Shown here: in pieces, positions 16,400 to 23,698 of the stretch
How the letters are laid out: the number at the start of each line of letters is the position of its first letter
How positions within the stretch are numbered: the stretch's first letter is position 1
The notes under the pieces: generated by a model
Seen by the model: the letters and a program-made list of their open reading frames with translations, nothing else
What the model was told of the DNA's origin: nothing
Database searches by the model: none
Translations under genes and position numbers: made by a program
Source of the DNA: JADZAA01 sp039810485
Lineage (GTDB): Bacteria; Bacteroidota; Ignavibacteria; Kapaibacteriales; UBA961
DNA length: 31,402 bases
Direction: 5' to 3'
Assembly: GCA_039810485.1 (NCBI GenBank)
Contig: JBDHXA010000034.1
Location: 1-31,402 of the forward strand

Positions 16400-17283
16400 A
16401 AAGAGTGGTGTTAATGATATTGGCAGTTTGTGGTCTGTATGTTTGCCATGCTGATAAATTCACAAATGCGAAGGTCTGTTTTAAATATTCTTTCCAAAAA
16501 GGAGATAGTTTAGTTTATGTCTGCATATCACATGACAGTGTTTTTATGCCTGACAGAGAAACAATTTTACGCGATAGAAAAGAAACAATTGCAATTTATT
16601 GCGATTCAATCAACGCAGAAGGACAATACCGTATAAATCAAAAACTTGTAAAAGTGCAAATAACCGAATCCGGAAAAGATGTTAAAAATCAAATACGATT
16701 TGACACTCCTTGGTTAAAGCGAAAAATTTGGTATTGGATGGATTCTGCCGGTTTTCGCAGCGCGTACGGAGCAGATGACACTACCCATGCTGCAAATTCT
16801 CCAGGGGGAGCATTTCAACCCCAACTTTTCTTTGTGATAGGCGAAACTTGCCACAACCGAAAAACTTCTTGGAATGTAGACACAACGGTTGATATCCCTG
16901 AAAACTCAGTCCCAGCTCCTCGCATGAAATATTATTCTTTGTTCCGTAATCTTAGTTCTGTCGATACACTAGGGTATGATTGTCGCGCAGGGCAGTATAC
17001 CATGACGGCTCAAGGCGCATCGCATGTGATTACACCCGATAAAAAAAGAACGAGACTAACTTCTGTAATTGCCCAGTATGGGAAATTCTTATGGAGTAAT
17101 ATAATCAATGCTCCATTCCATTGTTTTGCTACGATAGAAAATAAATTTTCAGTTGTATTAGATGATAAGGCAAGCGACGACAAAATTGAAGGGAAACATT
17201 ATGTCAATACGAATTATACTCTTACGGAAGTATATTTTGCGAATGGCAAAAAATGGAAATTAATCTCTGCAAAAACGAAATAG
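16396..17283 (+). CDS. Exported protein of unknown function, partner of the preceding gene
   Basis: A 295-residue protein starting at a GTG that overlaps the previous stop (GTGA). The N-terminus MKRVVLMILAVCGLYVCHA is a clear signal peptide. The first mature strand, CFKYSFQKGDSLVYVCISHDSV, matches in layout the opening strand of the preceding protein (QYSLKSGEKYIFSS), so the two may be distant paralogues. The remainder is beta-rich with several Cys and Trp residues (WLKRKIWYWMDSAGF, GYDCRAGQYTM). I recognise no enzyme motif. It converges with the ABC exporter gene, with 41 AT-only-like bases between the stops and no clear terminator. Confidence 0.72.
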   Translation: MKRVVLMILAVCGLYVCHADKFTNAKVCFKYSFQKGDSLVYVCISHDSVFMPDRETILRDRKETIAIYCDSINAEGQYRINQKLVKVQITESGKDVKNQIRFDTPWLKRKIWYWMDSAGFRSAYGADDTTHAANSPGGAFQPQLFFVIGETCHNRKTSWNVDTTVDIPENSVPAPRMKYYSLFRNLSSVDTLGYDCRAGQYTMTAQGASHVITPDKKRTRLTSVIAQYGKFLWSNIINAPFHCFATIENKFSVVLDDKASDDKIEGKHYVNTNYTLTEVYFANGKKWKLISAKTK

Positions 17284-17324
17284 ATAAAATAATAATTAAA
17301 TTATTACTTTAAAATATAAAATAA

Positions 17325-19109
17325 TTAAGAAAATTGCAGACGAGATAAATGAGCGTATTTGCTATCTTTGCGAACCGATAATTCGTCGTGTGAGCCATAC
17401 TCGATAATGCGTCCGCCGCTGAATACGTATATACAGTCGCAGCGGCGAATTGTTGAAAGACGATGAGCAATAATAATTGTAGTGCGATTAGTCGCAAGAC
17501 GCTCTATTGCCTCTTGAATAAGATGCTCGGAATGTGAGTCGAGTGAACTAGTAGCTTCGTCAAGAATCAGAATTGGCGGATTTTTTAATATAGCTCGTGC
17601 GATGGCAATTCGCTGCCGCTGTCCGCCCGATAATTGAGCGCCGCGCTCGCCAACAAGAGTTAGGATTCCGTCGGGAAATTTTTCTATAAATTCAATTGCA
17701 TTAGCCAATTCGGCAGCTTTCCACACTTCATCATCGGTAGCGCTGAGATTGCCATAACGTATATTATCCGCGATTGAACCGCCAAAAAGCACAATATCCT
17801 GCGGAACAATTCCGATATTGTGTCTGACCTCGGATAGCGGAATTAAAGCAGATGAAGTTTCATCATAGAAAATGCGTCCTGTTGTTGGCTCATATAATCG
17901 TTGTATCAATGCGGCTGTTGTAGTTTTTCCGGCCCCGCTTTCACCGACAAATGCAATGCGCTCTCCGGGGCGTATAGAAAATGAAATATCACGAACTGCG
18001 GCAGTACTCTGACGTGACGAATAGGCGAAAGTTACATTTTCAAATCGCACTGAGCGAAGAGCGCTAGTGTTAGTAATTGATTCTGTTGGTTCTGTAGGAG
18101 TTTCCAGAATTTCTTGAACTCTTCCTGTTGCGCCAAGTGATTTCTGCACTTGGGCAAATAACTCCGCAAAGCTTCCCATTGCACCGCCAACGAACATTGC
18201 ATACATTAAAAACGTAGCGAAATCGCCAATTGAAATTTGTTGGTCGCGCACAAGGGAAACACCATACCATACAACTCCGGCGATACCGCCAAAAAAAGAA
18301 AAAAGTATAAAAGATATAAATGCAGAGCGAAGCTTAGCAGTTGTAACCGCCAAAGCCACCGTTGCTTGCAATGCCTTGTTATACCGTGTAGTTTCATACT
18401 GTTCGTTTGAGAATGATTTTACACTTGTAATAGCTTGTAGTGATTCTTCAACAATTGTTGCAGAGGCAGCAAGCGCATCTTGTGTGCTGCGACTGTATCT
18501 TCGTATCTTTCTGCCAAATAATACGGCAATGCCAATCAAAACCGGCAGAGCCATTAAAATAGGAATAGTGAGGCGTAAACTTTGCGTCATAATAAAAATA
18601 ATGCCCCCAATAAGAAAAATTGATTGGCGTAGAAGCTCAAGCAGAGTAAAAGTCAATGTTTCCTGAATAGCGGTTAAATCGCTTTTAATGCGAGAAGTTA
18701 GCTCGCCAACACGATTCTCGGCAAAAAACGACATGGGCAGTCGCACAATGCGCCCAAAAGTTGTTGTCCGGATTTCTGCAATAATATTTTCGGTAATGCG
18801 AACTAATTGAATTGAAAAATAATAGCGAATAAGAGCCGGAACGACTAATAAAGTTGCCAATATCCACGCAAGAGTTGTAACCGACATTACGGCGCGCTCA
18901 GGATGAAGTACAGCGTCGAAAATAAGTCCTAACAATTTAGGATAAGCAAGCGCAGCACCTGTAGATAAAAGCATAGCTGTAATAGCCACAATTGTTTTGC
19001 GAAGATGCGGACGATAATATCTTACAATAAAAACTGCGTGTTTGCGAGAAGTTGTTGATGAAGGTCGAGATGATTTTGATGAAACTGATACTGTATCTGA
19101 TTGACTCAT
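17325..19109 (-). CDS. MsbA-type ABC exporter, fused membrane and ATPase domains
   Basis: A 594-residue half-transporter that should act as a homodimer in the inner membrane. A Ser-rich N-terminal tail precedes six membrane segments (~residues 35-320), including the coupling-region motif LPMSFFAENRVGELTSRIKSDL typical of lipid and multidrug exporters. The ATPase domain starts near 350 (VRFENVTFAYSS) with Walker A GESGAGKTT (~386-394), the Q-loop VPQDIVLFGGSI, signature LSGGQRQRIAIARA (~493), Walker B ILILDEATSSLD and the switch IIAHRLSTI. All catalytic residues are present. MsbA-like exporters flip lipid A core, other lipids or drugs; with kdsB in the facing gene cluster lipid export is a reasonable guess, but the substrate is not shown by the sequence. 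Confidence 0.93.
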   Translation of the reverse strand: MSQSDTVSVSSKSSRPSSTTSRKHAVFIVRYYRPHLRKTIVAITAMLLSTGAALAYPKLLGLIFDAVLHPERAVMSVTTLAWILATLLVVPALIRYYFSIQLVRITENIIAEIRTTTFGRIVRLPMSFFAENRVGELTSRIKSDLTAIQETLTFTLLELLRQSIFLIGGIIFIMTQSLRLTIPILMALPVLIGIAVLFGRKIRRYSRSTQDALAASATIVEESLQAITSVKSFSNEQYETTRYNKALQATVALAVTTAKLRSAFISFILFSFFGGIAGVVWYGVSLVRDQQISIGDFATFLMYAMFVGGAMGSFAELFAQVQKSLGATGRVQEILETPTEPTESITNTSALRSVRFENVTFAYSSRQSTAAVRDISFSIRPGERIAFVGESGAGKTTTAALIQRLYEPTTGRIFYDETSSALIPLSEVRHNIGIVPQDIVLFGGSIADNIRYGNLSATDDEVWKAAELANAIEFIEKFPDGILTLVGERGAQLSGGQRQRIAIARAILKNPPILILDEATSSLDSHSEHLIQEAIERLATNRTTIIIAHRLSTIRRCDCIYVFSGGRIIEYGSHDELSVRKDSKYAHLSRLQFS

Positions 19110-19270
19110 AGATATTGCGTGTGATTAAGAAGCATTTTTCATAGTTAATGACGTATAGAATATCATGGTATTTGAGATAAGTTGTTAATGCAATTATGGC
19201 AAGATGAAAAATAATCGTAGTATTGCATAAGAAAAGGACCTGAATTGAAACAGTCTATAATTATAAGCAC

Positions 19271-19981
19271 ATGGGTTCTCTTGAAAAAATATTTACCCTA
19301 AAACCAGCTCTTTACTTAGTACCGACTCCGATTGGTAATATTGACGATATTACAGTACGCGGACTAAAAACGTTGCGAACTGCCGATATAATATGCTGTG
19401 AAGACACTCGGGAAACCGGCAAATTGCTCAAACTTTATGGCATTGCTCCGCGACGAATGCTGAGTGTGCATGAGCATAATGAAGCGCGACAAGTAGAAAT
19501 AATTCTTAATGAGATTATTTCAGGCAAATCAGTTGTTTTAGTAAGCGATGCCGGTTCTCCATTAATGTCCGACCCGGGCGCGCGTCTTGTGCAAGCAGTA
19601 ATAGCTTCTGGTAGAGAAGTTATTGCTTTACCCGGTGCCACTGCATTTGTTCCTGCTCTATCGGCAAGCGGTTTTGACTGCTCTGAATTTATCTTTGCAG
19701 GGTTTCCACCTCAAAAGAAAGGGCGCATATCATTTCTACAACGTATGACAGATCTATCCATAACTTGCGTTATTTATGAATCTCCGCATCGTTTACAATC
19801 GTTATTGCAGTCGCTAATTGAATTAGGAGTTAATGAAAGAAAATGTTGCATAGCGCGTGAATTGACAAAAATCCACGAAGAAGTTTTGAGAGGATCTATT
19901 GGTGAAATTGCCGACCATTTCAGCAAAACAGCACCTCGAGGCGAATTTGTTATAATACTGCAAGGAAAAAACGCAAAATGA
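19271..19981 (+). CDS. rsmI: 16S rRNA (cytidine-1402-2'-O)-methyltransferase
   Basis: RsmI methylates the 2'-hydroxyl of C1402 in the decoding centre of 16S rRNA, using S-adenosylmethionine. The 236-residue protein has the tetrapyrrole-methylase fold signature: YLVPTPIGNIDDITVRGLKTL, DIICCEDTRETGKLL, VVLVSDAGSPLMSDPGARLV, and the SAM-site ALPGATAFVPALSASGF, followed by FAGFPPQKKGR. It is somewhat shorter than the E. coli enzyme, as is usual in Bacteroidota. Its stop overlaps the kdsB start by ATGA, so the two genes are translationally coupled, and it faces the ABC exporter across 161 bases. Confidence 0.95.
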   Translation: MGSLEKIFTLKPALYLVPTPIGNIDDITVRGLKTLRTADIICCEDTRETGKLLKLYGIAPRRMLSVHEHNEARQVEIILNEIISGKSVVLVSDAGSPLMSDPGARLVQAVIASGREVIALPGATAFVPALSASGFDCSEFIFAGFPPQKKGRISFLQRMTDLSITCVIYESPHRLQSLLQSLIELGVNERKCCIARELTKIHEEVLRGSIGEIADHFSKTAPRGEFVIILQGKNAK

Positions 19982-20739
19982 GCAAGCCACGCATAATAGG
20001 CGTTATACCCGCTCGTTTTGGTTCTTCACGATTTCCGGGCAAACCGCTTGTTGATCTACTCGGCAAAACGATGATTTATAGAGTCGTTGAAGCGTCGCTA
20101 CAAGCAAAAACATTGCAAAAAATTATTGTGGCAACTGATGATAAATGCATTGCAAAAGAAGCAGAAAATGCCGGTGCACTTGCAATCATAACAAATGATT
20201 ACTTCCAATCCGGCACTGATCGCATTGCTGCCACAATTCGCTTGGCCGACGAAACTGCTGATATAATCGTCAATATACAGGGTGATGAACCTCTTATTAA
20301 GCCGTCAGTTATTGATGATCTAATAGCATCGGCAATTGAAAGCAATGCAGAGGTAACAACGTTGGTTACACCAATAAAAAGCAACGAAGAACTTGAAAAC
20401 ACATCTGTAGTAAAAGTTGCATTAGCGCAAAATGGGCGCGCCTTGTATTTTTCACGATCAATCATTCCTTATTTTCGCGATGCTAAATTGACGCAAAATT
20501 TTGAAAACGAGCAATATTTTCGTCATATTGGCATATATGCTTATCGTCGTGAAGTATTAGAACGTTTTGTGCAGCTTCCTCCGTCGCCTTTGGAGCTTGC
20601 CGAACAGCTTGAACAGCTCCGTCTGCTCGAAGATGGCGCATATTATCAATGCTGTAAAATACTTGATGCACCCATTGCTGTTGATACGCCGAATGATGCA
20701 GATATAGTGCGTGAAATTCTGGAAAAACAAATAATTTAA
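19978..20739 (+). CDS. kdsB: 3-deoxy-manno-octulosonate cytidylyltransferase (CMP-KDO synthetase)
   Basis: KdsB activates KDO as CMP-KDO for the inner core of lipopolysaccharide. The 253-residue protein has the CTP-binding start IIGVIPARFGSSRFPGKPL, the VATDD strand, the substrate region SGTDRIAATIR, the metal-binding INIQGDEP-type segment (VNIQGDEPLIKP) and the late SPLELAEQLEQLRLLEDG and PIAVDTPNDADIVRE motifs. All expected residues are present. Its start overlaps the rsmI stop. It is good evidence for a KDO-containing outer membrane in this organism. Confidence 0.96.
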   Translation: MSKPRIIGVIPARFGSSRFPGKPLVDLLGKTMIYRVVEASLQAKTLQKIIVATDDKCIAKEAENAGALAIITNDYFQSGTDRIAATIRLADETADIIVNIQGDEPLIKPSVIDDLIASAIESNAEVTTLVTPIKSNEELENTSVVKVALAQNGRALYFSRSIIPYFRDAKLTQNFENEQYFRHIGIYAYRREVLERFVQLPPSPLELAEQLEQLRLLEDGAYYQCCKILDAPIAVDTPNDADIVREILEKQII

Positions 20740-20762
20740 ATTCTGTTGTCTGCGAATTTGCA

Positions 20763-20876
20763 ATGTGTATGCCTAGAATTTTTTCTGAGGACTTTCTGAA
20801 TATAATTATATGCGGGGATTGCTTAAATATTATGAAGCAAATGCCTGATAGTTGCGTTAAACTGGTAGCTGCATAG
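20763..20876 (+). pseudogene. Remnant of a DNA methyltransferase N-terminus
   Basis: A 37-codon frame, too short to be noticed by length, reads IIICGDCLNIMKQMPDSCVKLVAA just before a TAG at 20874-20876. This is the pattern found immediately ahead of the catalytic DPPY motif in N6-adenine and N4-cytosine methyltransferases of the beta type (GDCLEVMK..PD.SVDLVVTDPPY). Here the frame ends exactly where DPPY should begin, and none of the catalytic or SAM-binding motifs follow in any frame that I can see. It lies in the non-coding gap between kdsB and pheT. Likely the stub of a deleted or decayed methyltransferase gene; whether the peptide is still made is unknown. Confidence 0.55.
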
Positions 20877-21098
20877 TAAAATTGAAACGTGGAAAATAGG
20901 CAAAGCTAGATAAATTATCGCATGTATATGTTTGCAAATTATTCTTACGGGCTTGGATGTCATATTAAAGTTAATAATGAATTTTGTATAACTTCCAAGG
21001 ATGTGCAAGCATTTCTTTTGTTGCAGTTAAATTGTTCAATTATTTTAATTAAGCCTGAATAATTGAATTTTTATTTATAAACTTGAAAAGATAACATA

Positions 21099-21106
21099 TA
21101 ACTTTG
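21099..21106 (+). promoter_or_regulatory. Bacteroidota-type -7 box upstream of pheT
   Basis: TAACTTTG fits TAnnTTTG and lies 64 bases before the pheT ATG, giving a leader of about 55 bases. A TTG stands 16 bases before it, closer than the usual -33 position. Confidence 0.4.
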
Positions 21107-21170
21107 TTGCTTAATAAATATAAATGTAAATTTTATATTAAACAATGATATAAACAAACAATATTATTCT

Positions 21171-23603
21171 ATGAAGATATCTTACAATTCTTTGCTTGAA
21201 TTTGCAGAATTGCCCTACACTCCTGAGCAGACAGCAGAAATTCTAACAATGCTGGGCATAGAGGTCGAATCTATTGAATATCAGCGTTCAAAATATGATA
21301 ATTTTTATATAGGCGAAGCGCTAGCCAAAGAGAAGCATCCAGATGCAAAAAAACTGTCGGTATGCAGCGTTACAACCGGTGGAGAACCTCGTCAAATAAT
21401 ATGCGGCGCGCCTAATATTGAAGTAGGACAAAGGGTTGTTGTTGCTTTGCCCGGGGCTATAGTGCCTGCTAACGGTCTTGTAATTGGCGAGCGAACAATA
21501 CGAGGAGTTGAATCATTCGGCATGATTTGCAGCAAAGCGGAGCTTGGCATTGAAGATGATCAAAGCGGGATTTGGGTGCTGCCTAATACGGCGCAAATAG
21601 GTTTGCCGCTTGCAGATTATTTACAAAAAACAGATGTAATTTATGATATTGGAATAACGGCAAATAGAGCAGATTGTTTAAGTCATATAGGAGTTGCGCG
21701 CGATTTAGCTGCTTTTGCAGACGTTGATTTTCAAATTCCGACTTTGAAAATTAAGGAAAGTCCAGAATATAAAATCAAAGATTTATTAAAAGTTGAAATT
21801 ATTGATCAGAATAAATGTCCTCGTTACGCTGCTCGTATAGTGCGCGATATTACAATAACAGAATCGCCTGCTTGGCTGCAACAATTATTGAATGACCTTG
21901 GATTGCGTCCTCGAAATATTGCCGTTGACGTTGCAAACTATGTTATGCTTCGCTGTGGACAGCCGTTGCATACCTTTGATTACGAACAACTAACAAATGG
22001 AAAAATCATAGTAAAAAATGCTGATAATAATAGTGCGTTTATAACGCTCGACGGTAAAGAACATATCACGAATGATTCAATGTTGATGATTTGCGATGCT
22101 GAAAAGCCAGTTGCGATTGCAGGCGTAATGGGCGGTCAAAACAGTGAAATTACAAATTCAACTACGTCTATAGCAATAGAATCAGCTTATTTTCAACCAT
22201 CGTCTATTCGACGTACTGCTAAATTATTAGGTGTGTCAACAGATGCTTCGTATCGTTTTGAGCGCGGTGTTGACTATGACAAAAATATTCTCTATGCACT
22301 CGATCTTGCCGCTCAAATGATTGCAGAGCTAGGAGGCGGCTCTGTTGCAGCCGGAAAAATTGATATCTATCCCAAACCAATAAGACCGAGTGAAATAGTT
22401 CTTCGCTATTGTCATATAAATGAATTGCTAGGGATTAGCGTTGAAAATAATAAGGTGCGGGAATATTTGAAAAATATGGGTTTTAGAATAGTTTCGGAAA
22501 ACGAGTATGAAATAAAGGTTGAAGCTCCTTCATGGCGTGTGGATATGGAGCAAGAAATAGATTTAATTGAAGAAATTGCGCGACTTTATTATTATGACAA
22601 TATTGTTCCAGCAACTACTTACACTGTACCAAATACAACAGAAATTGCTGCGCAATTTATTTCACCTAAAAAACGGAAAATCGTGCGTGAATTTCTTTCA
22701 CGTAGAGGTTTCAATCAGACATACAGCTACTATTTAACAGACAAGCAAAGCGCCGCAATTAATCATGATAATTTTGTATCTCTTGCGAATCCATTAGGCG
22801 TAGAATTTTCCGCTATGCGCACTTCTACGCTTCCTTCGCTTCTTCAAATAATTTCAAGAAATATTCGCTCTGGCGCTGACTCCGTATTTGTTTTTGAAAT
22901 TGGAAAGACATTTAACACAACAATTCGTGAATCTCAAACCTTCGTTGATGGAATTGAAGAAAATGAATTTTTAACTATTGCTTTATCAGGCAATTGCTTA
23001 CATCCGCATTGGTCGGCAAAATCTCGCTCTGTTGATTTTTATGATGCAAAGGGAATTGTCGAAGAATTATTCGAGTTTCTTGATTTGCCTTATTATCTTC
23101 AGCTAGTTGATAGCGCAACAGACGGTTTTACTGAGAACGCGCTTATTATCAATATAATTTCAGAAAATGGCAAAAATATATCAGCGGGAATAATAGGCGA
23201 ACTGTCGCCGCAACTATGCGAAAATTATGATGTTTCGCGTTCAACATATTGTGCTGTTATTGATGCAAATATTCTCTTTAACGCAAATTCTAAAGAATCT
23301 AAGTACTCTAAATTATCATCTTTCCCTGTGGTTGAACGTGATGCAGCATTTCTTCTTGATTTCGCTGTTGCTGCAGGCGATTTGCTCGACATTGTTCGAA
23401 AATCAGGCGGAGATTATTTTAGTTCTGCTGATATTTTTGATGTTTTTTCGGGCAATGCTTTGGGTGAAGGAAAAAAATCGGTTGGTGTGCGCATGAAGTT
23501 TTCATCAATTGATAAAACATTGTCAGAGCCGGAAATCAATACAGCTGTAAATTCTGTTGTAGAATCTGTGCGGCAACATTTAGGCGGCATCTTGCGCGGG
23601 TAG
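21171..23603 (+). CDS. pheT: Phenylalanyl-tRNA synthetase, beta subunit
   Basis: The 810-residue beta chain of the alpha2-beta2 enzyme that charges tRNA-Phe. Domains follow the standard order: an N-terminal segment MKISYNSLLEFAELPY, an OB-fold tRNA-binding domain (~40-150, with KHPDAKKLSVCSVTTG and ICGAPNIEVGQRVVVALPGA), the B3/B4 editing domain (~215-370, GLRPRNIAVDVANYVM and GKEHI), B5 (~400-475, with EIVLRYCHINELLG and APSWRVDMEQEIDLIEEIARLY), the catalytic-like core (~480-690), and the anticodon-binding FDX-ACB domain (~715-810, SSFPVVERDAAFLLD to the end). Length is normal. The partner pheS is not in this window, so the two subunits are unlinked here, as is common in Bacteroidota. Confidence 0.97.
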   Translation: MKISYNSLLEFAELPYTPEQTAEILTMLGIEVESIEYQRSKYDNFYIGEALAKEKHPDAKKLSVCSVTTGGEPRQIICGAPNIEVGQRVVVALPGAIVPANGLVIGERTIRGVESFGMICSKAELGIEDDQSGIWVLPNTAQIGLPLADYLQKTDVIYDIGITANRADCLSHIGVARDLAAFADVDFQIPTLKIKESPEYKIKDLLKVEIIDQNKCPRYAARIVRDITITESPAWLQQLLNDLGLRPRNIAVDVANYVMLRCGQPLHTFDYEQLTNGKIIVKNADNNSAFITLDGKEHITNDSMLMICDAEKPVAIAGVMGGQNSEITNSTTSIAIESAYFQPSSIRRTAKLLGVSTDASYRFERGVDYDKNILYALDLAAQMIAELGGGSVAAGKIDIYPKPIRPSEIVLRYCHINELLGISVENNKVREYLKNMGFRIVSENEYEIKVEAPSWRVDMEQEIDLIEEIARLYYYDNIVPATTYTVPNTTEIAAQFISPKKRKIVREFLSRRGFNQTYSYYLTDKQSAAINHDNFVSLANPLGVEFSAMRTSTLPSLLQIISRNIRSGADSVFVFEIGKTFNTTIRESQTFVDGIEENEFLTIALSGNCLHPHWSAKSRSVDFYDAKGIVEELFEFLDLPYYLQLVDSATDGFTENALIINIISENGKNISAGIIGELSPQLCENYDVSRSTYCAVIDANILFNANSKESKYSKLSSFPVVERDAAFLLDFAVAAGDLLDIVRKSGGDYFSSADIFDVFSGNALGEGKKSVGVRMKFSSIDKTLSEPEINTAVNSVVESVRQHLGGILRG

Positions 23604-23658
23604 AATATTTTAGAAAGTTCGTTAAAAGAATACTGTATTTTAACATTATCATATTGCG

Positions 23659-23666
23659 TATTTTTG
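23659..23666 (+). promoter_or_regulatory. Bacteroidota-type -7 box upstream of the acidic protein
   Basis: TATTTTTG, preceded by GCG and followed by CATA, lies 33 bases before the ATG of the 737-residue protein. It gives the gene its own promoter, separate from pheT. Confidence 0.5.
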
Positions 23667-23698
23667 CATACAATTCTTTTCTCTAAACACTTTTCAAC

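Larger units (their letters stand above)
20740..21170. other. 431-base gap between kdsB and pheT
   Basis: The gap holds the methyltransferase-like stub (20763-20876), a 46-codon frame with no recognisable family (20922-21062), and the pheT -7 box (21099-21106). The last ~150 bases are very AT-rich. I see no RNA gene, no insertion-sequence ends and no leader structure typical of tRNA-sensing attenuators. Confidence 0.5.

Noticed and set aside
21107..21170. Possible attenuator or tRNA-sensing leader ahead of pheT
   Set aside because: The leader after the -7 box is only about 55 bases, nearly all A and T, and has no terminator hairpin or specifier arrangement.
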